Assembly: GCA_937901165.1 (NCBI GenBank)
Contig: CALCGS010000126.1
Span: forward strand, 1-12,358
Length of the DNA: 12,358 bases
Direction: 5' to 3'
Source of the DNA: an uncultured Alphaproteobacteria bacterium
GTDB taxonomy: Bacteria; Pseudomonadota; Alphaproteobacteria; Rs-D84
Of the stretch, positions 6,555 to 12,020 are shown piece by piece. The position numbers and the translations under genes were made by a program. Each line of letters begins with the position of its first letter. Positions within the stretch are counted from its first letter, which is position 1. Under the pieces are notes generated by a model. The model saw only the letters and a program-made list of their open reading frames with translations, had not been told where the DNA came from and ran no database searches.

Positions 6555-6574
6555 AATTTCCGTAACAGCGGAAA
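6555..6574 (-). repeat. Repeated intergenic hairpin, copy 2 (before L5)
   Basis: The exact 20-mer found at 4606-4625 occurs here. The stem is 6 bp (TTTCCG / CGGAAA, 6557-6574) with loop CTGTTA on the transcribed strand. The two outer A-T pairs of copy 1 are not both kept. It begins 7 nt after the L24 stop and ends 21 nt before the L5 start. In E. coli the S8 repressor site lies at about this place, but that site looks different. Confidence 0.75.
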
Positions 6575-6581
6575 CAATTAT

Positions 6582-6884
6582 TTATAACTCTGCACCGGAT
6601 TTTTTTGAAACACGAACTTTTTTGCCCTGTTCTATTTTATATCCAACACGCGTTGCTTTTTTTGTTTTTGGATCAACCAAAGCAACATTAGACACATGAA
6701 TTGGTGCTTCACGGTCTATGATATGACCTGCTTGTTCTTGTGTTGGTTTTATGTGCCATTTATGACGATTGACACCTTCAACCACAACGCGAGATTCAGC
6801 AGCACGCGCTTCCAGCACTTTGCCTTTAACGCCTTTATACTTTCCTGAAATAACTACGACTTCGTCGCCTTTTCTAATTTTCAT
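6582..6884 (-). CDS. rplX: 50S ribosomal protein L24
   Basis: L24 is an early assembly initiator that binds the 5' domain of 23S rRNA. It has 100 residues, normal for the family. The KOW motif is at the N-terminus (KIRKGDEVVVISGKYKGVKGK). It is followed by VVVEGVNRHKWHIKPTQEQAGHI and EAPIHVSNVALVDPKTKK, then ATRVGYKIEQGKKVRVSKKSG. The position usually held by ARG-K in NxxKRHxK is HKWHIK here, a small variation. AAAGGGTTG precedes the ATG at 6884. It lies 28 nt after L14. Confidence 0.97.
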   Translation of the reverse strand: MKIRKGDEVVVISGKYKGVKGKVLEARAAESRVVVEGVNRHKWHIKPTQEQAGHIIDREAPIHVSNVALVDPKTKKATRVGYKIEQGKKVRVSKKSGAEL

Positions 6885-6912
6885 TTTTCAACCCTTTTGT
6901 GTCAATCCATTG

Positions 6913-7287
6913 TTATATTACTTCTGGTGCCAAAGACACGATTTTTTGCACATCATATTTACGACGAACCTCACGTGCGATTGGTCCAAAAATACGTGTA
7001 CCAATTGGTTCAAAGTTATTTTTATTGATTAAAACAACCGCATTATCATCGAAACGAATGATTGAACCATCTGGACGTTTTACAGGGAACTTTGTACGAA
7101 CAATAATCGCACGTTGAACAGTTCCTTTTTGAACTTTACCACGTGGAATGGCTTCTTTAATAGCAACAACGATTTTATCACCAACTGTTGCATAACGACG
7201 ATGTGAACCACCCAAAACCTTGATGCACAATGCTTTACGTGCACCAGAATTGTCAGCAACCGTCATAACTGTTTCATTTTGAATCAT
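6913..7287 (-). CDS. rplN: 50S ribosomal protein L14
   Basis: L14 forms inter-subunit bridges and is the docking site of the silencing factor RsfS. The ATG at 7287 (MIQNETVMTVADNSGARKAL) gives 124 residues, near the standard 122; an in-frame start at 7320 would extend into the hairpin spacer and is rejected. AAAGGTAATG precedes the chosen start. The family signature is GDKIVVAIKEAIPRGKVQKG with AIIVRTK, then RPDGSIIRFDDNAVVLIN and GTRIFGPIAREVR, ending SLAPEVI. It is the first gene of the spc portion and follows S17 after a 105-nt spacer that could mark a transcription or processing boundary. Confidence 0.97.
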   Translation of the reverse strand: MIQNETVMTVADNSGARKALCIKVLGGSHRRYATVGDKIVVAIKEAIPRGKVQKGTVQRAIIVRTKFPVKRPDGSIIRFDDNAVVLINKNNFEPIGTRIFGPIAREVRRKYDVQKIVSLAPEVI

Positions 7288-7310
7288 AACATTACCTTTG
7301 TTTTCCTGCA

Positions 7311-7376
7311 CACAAGGCAATCCCCTGTGGCTTTGTTAATGGATTCCGACTGATTTTATAAATCCTCAAAGAATCC
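7311..7376 (-). promoter_or_regulatory. Hairpin spacer at the S10/spc boundary (S17-L14)
   Basis: The 105-nt spacer contains at least two structures. CACAAGG / CCCTGTG (7311-7329, 5-nt loop) has one G-U pair that forms only in minus-strand RNA, and it ends 23 nt before the L14 start. GGATTC / GAATCC (7341-7376) encloses an inner GATTT-ATA-AAATC stem. TATAAAAT inside the inner stem resembles a -10 box, but no good -35 is seen 15-19 nt upstream, so I do not call a promoter. Confidence 0.45.
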
Positions 7377-7392
7377 GTTTAGTGACCAATAA

Positions 7393-7662
7393 TTAATCAG
7401 CCACTTCTACTGAACCATCCTTAGAAACGCCTACGCGTCCTTTTACAATCCAAGTTTTTGTTTTGGAAATTGGACGATGTTCTTCAATAGCAACGATTTC
7501 ACCAACCTTATATTCGTTGTTTTCATCGTGTGCCTTATATTTTTTATTCTGCTTTACGAACTTACCATACAAAGGATGACGAAAACGACGTTCTACTTCT
7601 ACAACGACTGTTTTGTCATTTGCTGTACTTTTAACTGTTCCTTGCAGTATACGTTTTGGCAT
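7393..7662 (-). CDS. rpsQ: 30S ribosomal protein S17
   Basis: S17 is a primary 16S rRNA-binding protein important for early 30S assembly. At 89 residues it is of normal length. The start MPKRILQGTVKSTANDKTVV is followed by VERRFRHPLYGKFVKQNKKY and AHDENNEYKVGEIVAIEEHRP, the core of the OB-fold, and then ISKTKTWIV. AGAGGAT precedes the ATG at 7662. It is the last gene of the S10 portion. Unlike most neighbours it has long spacers on both sides (110 nt before and 105 nt after). Confidence 0.97.
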   Translation of the reverse strand: MPKRILQGTVKSTANDKTVVVEVERRFRHPLYGKFVKQNKKYKAHDENNEYKVGEIVAIEEHRPISKTKTWIVKGRVGVSKDGSVEVAD

Positions 7663-7680
7663 AACTGTATCCTCTATCTT

Positions 7681-7701
7681 AAACCAGTTTTTTACTGATT
7701 T
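7681..7701 (-). promoter_or_regulatory. Hairpin upstream of S17
   Basis: On the transcribed strand AAATCAGT and ACTGGTTT form an 8-bp stem with one U-G pair around a loop of five A. It ends 18 nt before the S17 start, just upstream of AGAGGAT. On the plus strand the same position is a C/A mismatch, so the structure fits RNA made from this strand. The rest of the 110-nt spacer (7702-7772) is A/T-rich and holds only weak repeats (TTCAA / TTGAA at 7716-7731) and a poor TTGTTT-15-TATATC promoter-like pair. Confidence 0.45.
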
Positions 7702-7772
7702 TTTTGTTTACACTTTCAACTGACTTTGAATGATATAACATTTTTTTTCAAAAAACAACCAAAATCAGCAGT

Positions 7773-7967
7773 TTATTTTTTTGACGCGTTTAATTTTGTT
7801 TTAACACGTGCAATTTCACGTCTTGTTTGACGCAAAACATGGGTTTTTGGCATCTGACCAGCCGATAATTGAAAGCGTTGATTCATTTGTTCTTTTTTCA
7901 AATCAACCAATTTACTTTGCAATGCTTCTTGTGTCAGACTTTCTTTTTCTAATTTTTTTTCTGCCAT
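7773..7967 (-). CDS. rpmC: 50S ribosomal protein L29
   Basis: L29 lies at the polypeptide exit tunnel beside L23 and contributes to the docking area of trigger factor and SRP. It has 64 residues, which is normal. The sequence is two helices with the typical core LKKEQMNQRFQLSAGQMP (about 24-41) and LRQTRREIARVKTKL. AAAGGTAG precedes the ATG at 7967. It follows L16 by 21 nt and is separated from S17 by a 110-nt spacer. Confidence 0.96.
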   Translation of the reverse strand: MAEKKLEKESLTQEALQSKLVDLKKEQMNQRFQLSAGQMPKTHVLRQTRREIARVKTKLNASKK

Positions 7968-7988
7968 CTTTGCTACCTTTTATTTAAA

Positions 7989-8402
7989 TTAGTTGACTTT
8001 ACGTTCAACAACTTTTGTTTTAATTGGTAATTTAGCCGCAGCCAAAGCAAACGCTTGATATGCAACTTCTGGTTTAACACCATCCAATTCAAACATGATA
8101 CGACCAGGTTTTACACGGCAAATCCAATATTCAACCGCACCTTTACCCTTACCCATACGAACCTGTGCAGGTTTTGTTGTCACAGGAACATCTGGGAATA
8201 TACGAATCCATAATTTTCCCATACGTTTCATATGACGGGTAATTGCACGACGTGCTGATTCTATTTGACGTGCTGTGATACGTTCTGGTGTCATTGCTTT
8301 CAGTCCAAACGAACCGAATGCTAATTCGCTGCCGCCTTTGGCGACGCCGTGAATACGGCCTTTGTGTTGTTTGCGAAATTTTGTTTTATTTGGCATTAAC
8401 AT
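7989..8402 (-). CDS. rplP: 50S ribosomal protein L16
   Basis: L16 is a late-assembly protein that organises the tRNA A-site region of the 50S subunit. It has 137 residues. The start MLMPNKTKFRKQHKGRIHGV, continuing AKGG, is the alphaproteobacterial form. The core ALTPRQIE-like segment reads RITARQIESARRAITRHMKR, then LWIRIFPDVPVTTKPAQVRM, then GKGKGAVEYW and VKPGRIMFELDGV. It ends KLPIKTKVVERKVN. AAAGGTTTT precedes the ATG at 8402. It lies 20 nt after S3 and 21 nt before L29. Confidence 0.97.
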   Translation of the reverse strand: MLMPNKTKFRKQHKGRIHGVAKGGSELAFGSFGLKAMTPERITARQIESARRAITRHMKRMGKLWIRIFPDVPVTTKPAQVRMGKGKGAVEYWICRVKPGRIMFELDGVKPEVAYQAFALAAAKLPIKTKVVERKVN

Positions 8403-8422
8403 GATTAAAACCTTTTATTCTA

Positions 8423-9124
8423 TTACTTACTTTTTCTTTCGCTAGTTCCAGCATATTCTGTTGGACGTGCCATTTCTGATGCCAACTTTTCCTTATTAAC
8501 AACATCACCTGTGTAAATCCAGACTTTTACGCCGATAACACCGTATGTTGTTTTTGCTTGAATTGCAGCATAATCAATATCAGCACGCAATGTATGCAAA
8601 GGAATACGACCTTCACGAATTTGTTCACTACGTGCAATTTCAGCACCATTCAAACGACCCGAACACATAACTTTAATACCTTGTGCCCCTGCCTTTTGTG
8701 CATTTTGCACTGCTTTTTTCATAGCACGTTTGAAAGAAACACGACCTTCGATTTGTTGTGCAATGCTCTGTGCAACTAATTGAGCATTCAAATCAGGACG
8801 ACGTACTTCATAGATATTAACAACAACTTGGTCATTTTTAACCAATTTTTTAATATCATTACGTAATGTTTCTATATCTGCACCGTTTTTACCGATAATC
8901 ATACCTGGTCTGGAAGTATGAATTGTAACAACAACTTTTTTTGCAAAGCGTTCTACAACAACTTTTGCCAAACCTGCTTTTTTCAATTTCTTTTCAATAA
9001 ATTTGCGAATTTTAATATCTTCTGCCAATAAATTAGCATAATCTTTCTTTCCCGCAATCCAACGAGAATCAGTGATTTTGTTTATAAATTCGCGTAATGA
9101 AATTGGTGATACTTTCTGTCCCAT
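8423..9124 (-). CDS. rpsC: 30S ribosomal protein S3
   Basis: S3 forms part of the mRNA entry channel and helps unwind structured mRNA. It has 233 residues. The type-2 KH domain has SRPGMIIGKNGADIETLRND, with the GXXG loop GKNG at 78-81. The helicase-associated basic stretch RVSFKRAMKKAVQNAQKAGA is present, and the C-terminal domain has CSGRLNGAEIARSEQIREG and IPLHTLRADIDYA. The start MGQKVSPISLREFINKITDS differs from the common MGQKVNPIGLRLG, a mild divergence. AAAGGTAAT precedes the ATG at 9124. It lies 14 nt after L22, the shortest spacer of the block. Confidence 0.97.
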   Translation of the reverse strand: MGQKVSPISLREFINKITDSRWIAGKKDYANLLAEDIKIRKFIEKKLKKAGLAKVVVERFAKKVVVTIHTSRPGMIIGKNGADIETLRNDIKKLVKNDQVVVNIYEVRRPDLNAQLVAQSIAQQIEGRVSFKRAMKKAVQNAQKAGAQGIKVMCSGRLNGAEIARSEQIREGRIPLHTLRADIDYAAIQAKTTYGVIGVKVWIYTGDVVNKEKLASEMARPTEYAGTSERKSK

Positions 9125-9138
9125 TTTATTACCTTTTA

Positions 9139-9546
9139 TTATTTATTTTTGGTTTCTTTTTTTGCTGTCTTTTTAACAGGCGCATTCCCAGATTCTAATA
9201 TGATAGTCAAATTAGAAAAAGGTTTCAAAATAGGACGTGCACTGCCACGTGGACCAGCCATAATACGTTTCATAGTCAATGCTTTACCACACCAAATTTC
9301 TTTAACAAATAAAGAATCGACAGGTAAATTTTTATTGTGTTCTGCATTTGCAACAGCAGACAACAAAGTTTTTAATACTTCATCTGAAACGCGTTTTTTC
9401 GAAAATTTCAAGACATCTACGGCACGATCAACAGGCAAACCACGAACCATATCACAAACCAAATTTAATTTTTGATGACTGATACGAATCATTTTATTGA
9501 ATGCACGCACCTGATTATCTTTTATTCCATATCTAGTAGTTGTCAT
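9139..9546 (-). CDS. rplV: 50S ribosomal protein L22
   Basis: L22 spans the large subunit and its beta-hairpin lines the exit tunnel. I chose the ATG at 9546, which gives 135 residues, because AAAGGGTG lies about 7 nt upstream; a GTG at 9555 overlaps that site. Core features are MIRISHQKLNLVCDMVRGLP, VDVLKFSKKRVSDEVLKTLL and AVANAEHNKNLPVDSLFVKE. The tunnel hairpin follows (MKRIMAGPRGSARPILKPFS), close to the usual RGRA. The C-terminus adds a short basic tail (KKTAKKETKNK). It lies between S19 and S3. Confidence 0.97.
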   Translation of the reverse strand: MTTTRYGIKDNQVRAFNKMIRISHQKLNLVCDMVRGLPVDRAVDVLKFSKKRVSDEVLKTLLSAVANAEHNKNLPVDSLFVKEIWCGKALTMKRIMAGPRGSARPILKPFSNLTIILESGNAPVKKTAKKETKNK

Positions 9547-9568
9547 AACTTTCACCCTTTAATCAGAA

Positions 9569-9853
9569 TTATTTCTTTGCCGCTGCGGCTTTTTTATTTG
9601 CTGCATGACCTTTGAAAGTACGTGTTGGAGCAAATTCACCCAATTTATGTCCAATCATATCTTCTACGATAGACACAGGGATAAATTTATTACCATTATG
9701 AACTTCAAATGTTAAACCAACCATTGGTGGTACAATAGTACTACCACGGGACCAAGTTTTAATCGGTTTACGATTATCCTTTTCTATTGCAGCCGCAACT
9801 TTTTTCAAAATTGACGGATGAATATAAGGACCTTTCCATACTGAACGAGACAT
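9569..9853 (-). CDS. rpsS: 30S ribosomal protein S19
   Basis: S19 lies in the 30S head and pairs with S13 near the A-site tRNA. The ATG at 9853 gives 94 residues and has GGAG 6 nt upstream. A TTG one codon earlier is possible but too close to that site. The family core is visible: MSRSVWKGPYIHPSILKK, KTWSRGSTIVPPMVGLTFEV and HNGNKFIPVSIVEDMIGHKL, then GEFAPTRTFKGHA. It ends in an Ala/Lys tail (NKKAAAAKK). It lies 20 nt after L2. Confidence 0.97.
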   Translation of the reverse strand: MSRSVWKGPYIHPSILKKVAAAIEKDNRKPIKTWSRGSTIVPPMVGLTFEVHNGNKFIPVSIVEDMIGHKLGEFAPTRTFKGHAANKKAAAAKK

Positions 9854-9873
9854 CAATTACTCCGTTTTTTTAA

Positions 9874-10707
9874 TTATTTTTTCTTTGCCAAATGTCTGCT
9901 ACGAATTATCATCTTTGCAGTACGTTTATTGCTACGGGTACGATATCCCTTGGCTGGAATACCTGTACGGGATACTGGTTCATGTCCTTTGGAATGTCCA
10001 TTACCACCACCCATTGGGTGATCGTTTGGATTCATAGCCATACCACGAACAGATGGGCGAATACCCAACCAACGTGCACGACCTGCCTTTCCCAAATTGA
10101 CGTTACGTTGATCAGGGTTAGAAACACTACCAACTGTCGCCAAACAATCAGAATGAACTTTGCGCAACTCACCGCTGTTCATCTTTATCTGTGCATACAC
10201 ACCATCTTTACCCATTAATTGGGCATAACAACCTGCACTACGCGCCAATTGACCGCCAGCACCAGGTTTCAATTCAACATTATGCACAATTGTACCAATT
10301 GGCATATTTTTCAATGGCATCGCATTTCCTGGTTTAATATCTTCACGTTCACCAGAAATAACAACATCACCAACTTTCAAATCACGTGGTGCCAAAATAT
10401 AAGAACGAATACCATCTTTGTATTCAATCAACGCAATAAAAGCAGTACGATTTGGATCATATTCCAAACGAACAACTGTTGCAGGAATACCCGCTTTTTT
10501 ACGTTTAAAGTCAATTAAACGATATGAACGTTTATGACCACCACCTTGGTGCATAACCGTCACATGCCCAAAATTATTACGTCCACCTTTGGACTTTAAG
10601 CCAACTGTCAAAGCCTTTTCTGGCGCACCACGATACAAATCGCTACGATCAACTTGGGTCAATCCACGATTACCTGGTGTTGTAGGCTTATAATGTTTCA
10701 ATGCCAT
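9874..10707 (-). CDS. rplB: 50S ribosomal protein L2
   Basis: L2 is needed for subunit association and peptidyl-transferase activity. The ATG at 10707 (MALKHYKPTTPGNRGLTQVD) gives 277 residues, the normal size, with AAAGGT upstream. A longer in-frame start at 10764 would lie inside the spacer hairpin. The sequence keeps SKGGRNNFGHVTVMHQGGGH, ELKPGAGGQLARSAGCYAQL, and KAGRARWLG. It also keeps the conserved Asp-His of MNPNDHPMGGGNG, which corresponds to Asp228-His229 of E. coli. NG at the end of that motif replaces the common EG. It continues GIPAKGYRTRSNKRT and ends SRHLAKKK. It lies between L23 and S19. Confidence 0.97.
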   Translation of the reverse strand: MALKHYKPTTPGNRGLTQVDRSDLYRGAPEKALTVGLKSKGGRNNFGHVTVMHQGGGHKRSYRLIDFKRKKAGIPATVVRLEYDPNRTAFIALIEYKDGIRSYILAPRDLKVGDVVISGEREDIKPGNAMPLKNMPIGTIVHNVELKPGAGGQLARSAGCYAQLMGKDGVYAQIKMNSGELRKVHSDCLATVGSVSNPDQRNVNLGKAGRARWLGIRPSVRGMAMNPNDHPMGGGNGHSKGHEPVSRTGIPAKGYRTRSNKRTAKMIIRSRHLAKKK

Positions 10708-10726
10708 TTTTTTTACCTTTGTTTTA

Positions 10727-10766
10727 TTTTGACAATAACACCTATCCACAAGGTTCTCTGTCAAAA
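10727..10766 (-). promoter_or_regulatory. Two-tier hairpin between L23 and L2
   Basis: TTTTGACA and TGTCAAAA form an 8-bp stem enclosing a 24-nt loop, within which ACCT / AGGT form a second short stem. It ends 19 nt before the L2 start, just above the AAAGGT site. The stem contains TTGACA, a perfect -35, but the best -10 (TGTTAT at 18 nt) is poor. The spacer is 78 nt. Confidence 0.5.
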
Positions 10767-10785
10767 CAGTTTTACTTCATACTTC

Positions 10786-11112
10786 TTATACAGCCAAATC
10801 CAATTTTGCATCTGCTGGCAAAGAAATATATGCTTTTTTTACATCACGTTGCGTTCCTGTACCACGTCCACGGAAAGTTTTAACTTTTCCTTTAACAACA
10901 ACAATGTTAACCTTGGTTGGTTTTACATTGTATATTACTTCAACTGCACGTGCAACATCTGTCTTTGTTGCTTTTTTAGCAACTTCGAACACAATGCCAT
11001 TACTTTCAGATATTTTTGCAGACTTTTCTGAAATAATTGGTCTAACCAGTATATCATAAATACCGGCTGTCGCAACGATTTTCTTTTCTGAATTTACTTT
11101 TTTTTCTGCCAT
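10786..11112 (-). CDS. rplW: 50S ribosomal protein L23
   Basis: L23 lies at the exit-tunnel rim and is the main docking point for trigger factor and SRP. It has 108 residues, slightly longer than the usual ~100 because of an N-terminal arm (MAEKKVNSEKKIVATAG) before the conserved YDILVRPIISEKSAKISESN. The core continues FEVAKKATKTDVARAVEVIY, NVKPTKVNIVVVKGK and FRGRGTGTQRDVKKAYISL. AAAGGTTG precedes the ATG at 11112. It lies 17 nt after L4. The residue next to the trigger-factor contact cannot be fixed without an alignment. Confidence 0.96.
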   Translation of the reverse strand: MAEKKVNSEKKIVATAGIYDILVRPIISEKSAKISESNGIVFEVAKKATKTDVARAVEVIYNVKPTKVNIVVVKGKVKTFRGRGTGTQRDVKKAYISLPADAKLDLAV

Positions 11113-11129
11113 AACTACAACCTTTTGAT

Positions 11130-11750
11130 TTATGCCAATCTGGCTTCCACTGATTTGACAGCATCAGCAGTCAAAACCAATTTTTCATGTTTCAATATAT
11201 CCAAAACATTCAAACCAATCGTTGGCAAAACATCAATATTAGCAATATTTGCCGCAGATTTTTTGAAATTTTCATCTAAATCTGTTGCCCCAACAAACAA
11301 AGCAGATGTCAAATTCAATTTTTTCAATTGCTTTGCAAAAGCACCTGTTTTTGGCGCAGACAATTTTTCAGATTCAATAACTATCAAACTACCATCTTGC
11401 AATTTTGATGTCAAAGCCATTTTCAAGCCCAAAGAACGAATTTTCTTTGGTAAATCAATGCTGTGATCACGAACAACTGGTCCATGAACAACACCACCGC
11501 CACGCATGTGAACATTATATTTTTCACCTTGACGTGCATTACCTGTTTTCTTTTGCTTAAATGCTTTACGACCACTACCCGCAACATCAGATACAGTTTT
11601 TACAGCATGTGTACCTGCGCGTGATTTTGCACGTTGCCAAGTGACAACACGATGCAAAATATCGGCACGTGGTGAAACACCAAATATAGAATCTTGCAAA
11701 TCAACCTTACCGACCGATTTACCATCAAAATTAATAATATCTACTTGCAT
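11130..11750 (-). CDS. rplD: 50S ribosomal protein L4
   Basis: L4 binds 23S rRNA early in assembly and its loop lines the exit tunnel. In E. coli it also represses the S10 operon. I chose the ATG at 11750 (MQVDIINFDGKSVGKVDLQD), which gives 206 residues, because AAGGTG sits about 6 nt before it; a GTG at 11759 overlaps that site. The tunnel loop contains RAKSRAGTHAVKTVSDVAGS, GRKAFKQKKTGNARQG and RGGGVVHGP. Usual forms have W where F occurs in KAFKQK. The Rossmann-like C-terminal part includes TIGLNVLDILKHEKLVLT. It lies 24 nt after L3. Confidence 0.97.
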   Translation of the reverse strand: MQVDIINFDGKSVGKVDLQDSIFGVSPRADILHRVVTWQRAKSRAGTHAVKTVSDVAGSGRKAFKQKKTGNARQGEKYNVHMRGGGVVHGPVVRDHSIDLPKKIRSLGLKMALTSKLQDGSLIVIESEKLSAPKTGAFAKQLKKLNLTSALFVGATDLDENFKKSAANIANIDVLPTIGLNVLDILKHEKLVLTADAVKSVEARLA

Positions 11751-11774
11751 TTTATTCACCTTCTGTCGCCTTTA

Positions 11775-12008
11775 TTATTCCGCAACAGTTTCTGTTGTTG
11801 CTACTGTTTCAGCTTCAACAGCTTTTTCTTCTGCTTTCGCAACAACTGTTGGAACTGGCAAATCTTTGTGTTCTTTCTTTACAGCATCTGTAACCAACAC
11901 GAATGTTCCATTCGCGCCTGGAACTGCGCCTTCTACAAAGATTAAGTTTTCAGCGTCATCTGTTCCAAATACTTTCAAATTTTGAACAGTAACGATTTCA
12001 TTACCCAT
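11775..12008 (-). CDS. rplC: 50S ribosomal protein L3, C-terminal fragment
   Basis: This is the last 77 residues of the L3 frame. L3 is an assembly initiator reaching the peptidyl-transferase centre. MGNEIVTVQNLKVF and NLIFVEGAVPGANGTFVLVT match the L3 C-terminal core (E. coli reads MGNERVTVQ and KGAVPG). About 35 further residues form a tail rich in Ala, Glu and Val (KAEEKAVEAETVATTETVAE), longer than in many L3 proteins. The N-terminal ~150 residues are absent. The frame upstream of MGNE codes for an unrelated sequence. It is placed 24 nt before L4, its normal slot. As with S11, the break probably comes from assembly. Confidence 0.85.
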   Translation of the reverse strand: MGNEIVTVQNLKVFGTDDAENLIFVEGAVPGANGTFVLVTDAVKKEHKDLPVPTVVAKAEEKAVEAETVATTETVAE

Positions 12009-12020
12009 CTGAACATACTT
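11998..12020 (-). other. Chimeric junction between unknown protein and L3
   Basis: Codon use and family identity change near the codon for Met in MGNE (12006-12008). To one side lysines are AAG; to the other, five of six in the L3 part are AAA. The exact join cannot be placed better than about 20 nt without the parent sequences. Confidence 0.6.

Noticed and set aside
7732..7758. Promoter before S17 (TTGTTT-15-TATATC)
   Set aside because: The -35 is weak, the spacing is short and the region is almost pure A/T; a chance match is likely.
9547..9555. GTG starts for L22 (9555) and L4 (11759), TTG start for S19 (9856)
   Set aside because: These codons overlap or crowd the Shine-Dalgarno site that serves the ATG a few codons downstream.
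10708..10764. Longer N-termini for L2, L5, L6 and L14
   Set aside because: In each case the internal ATG matches the family start and has a Shine-Dalgarno site, while the extension reads through spacer or the preceding gene with no conserved sequence.
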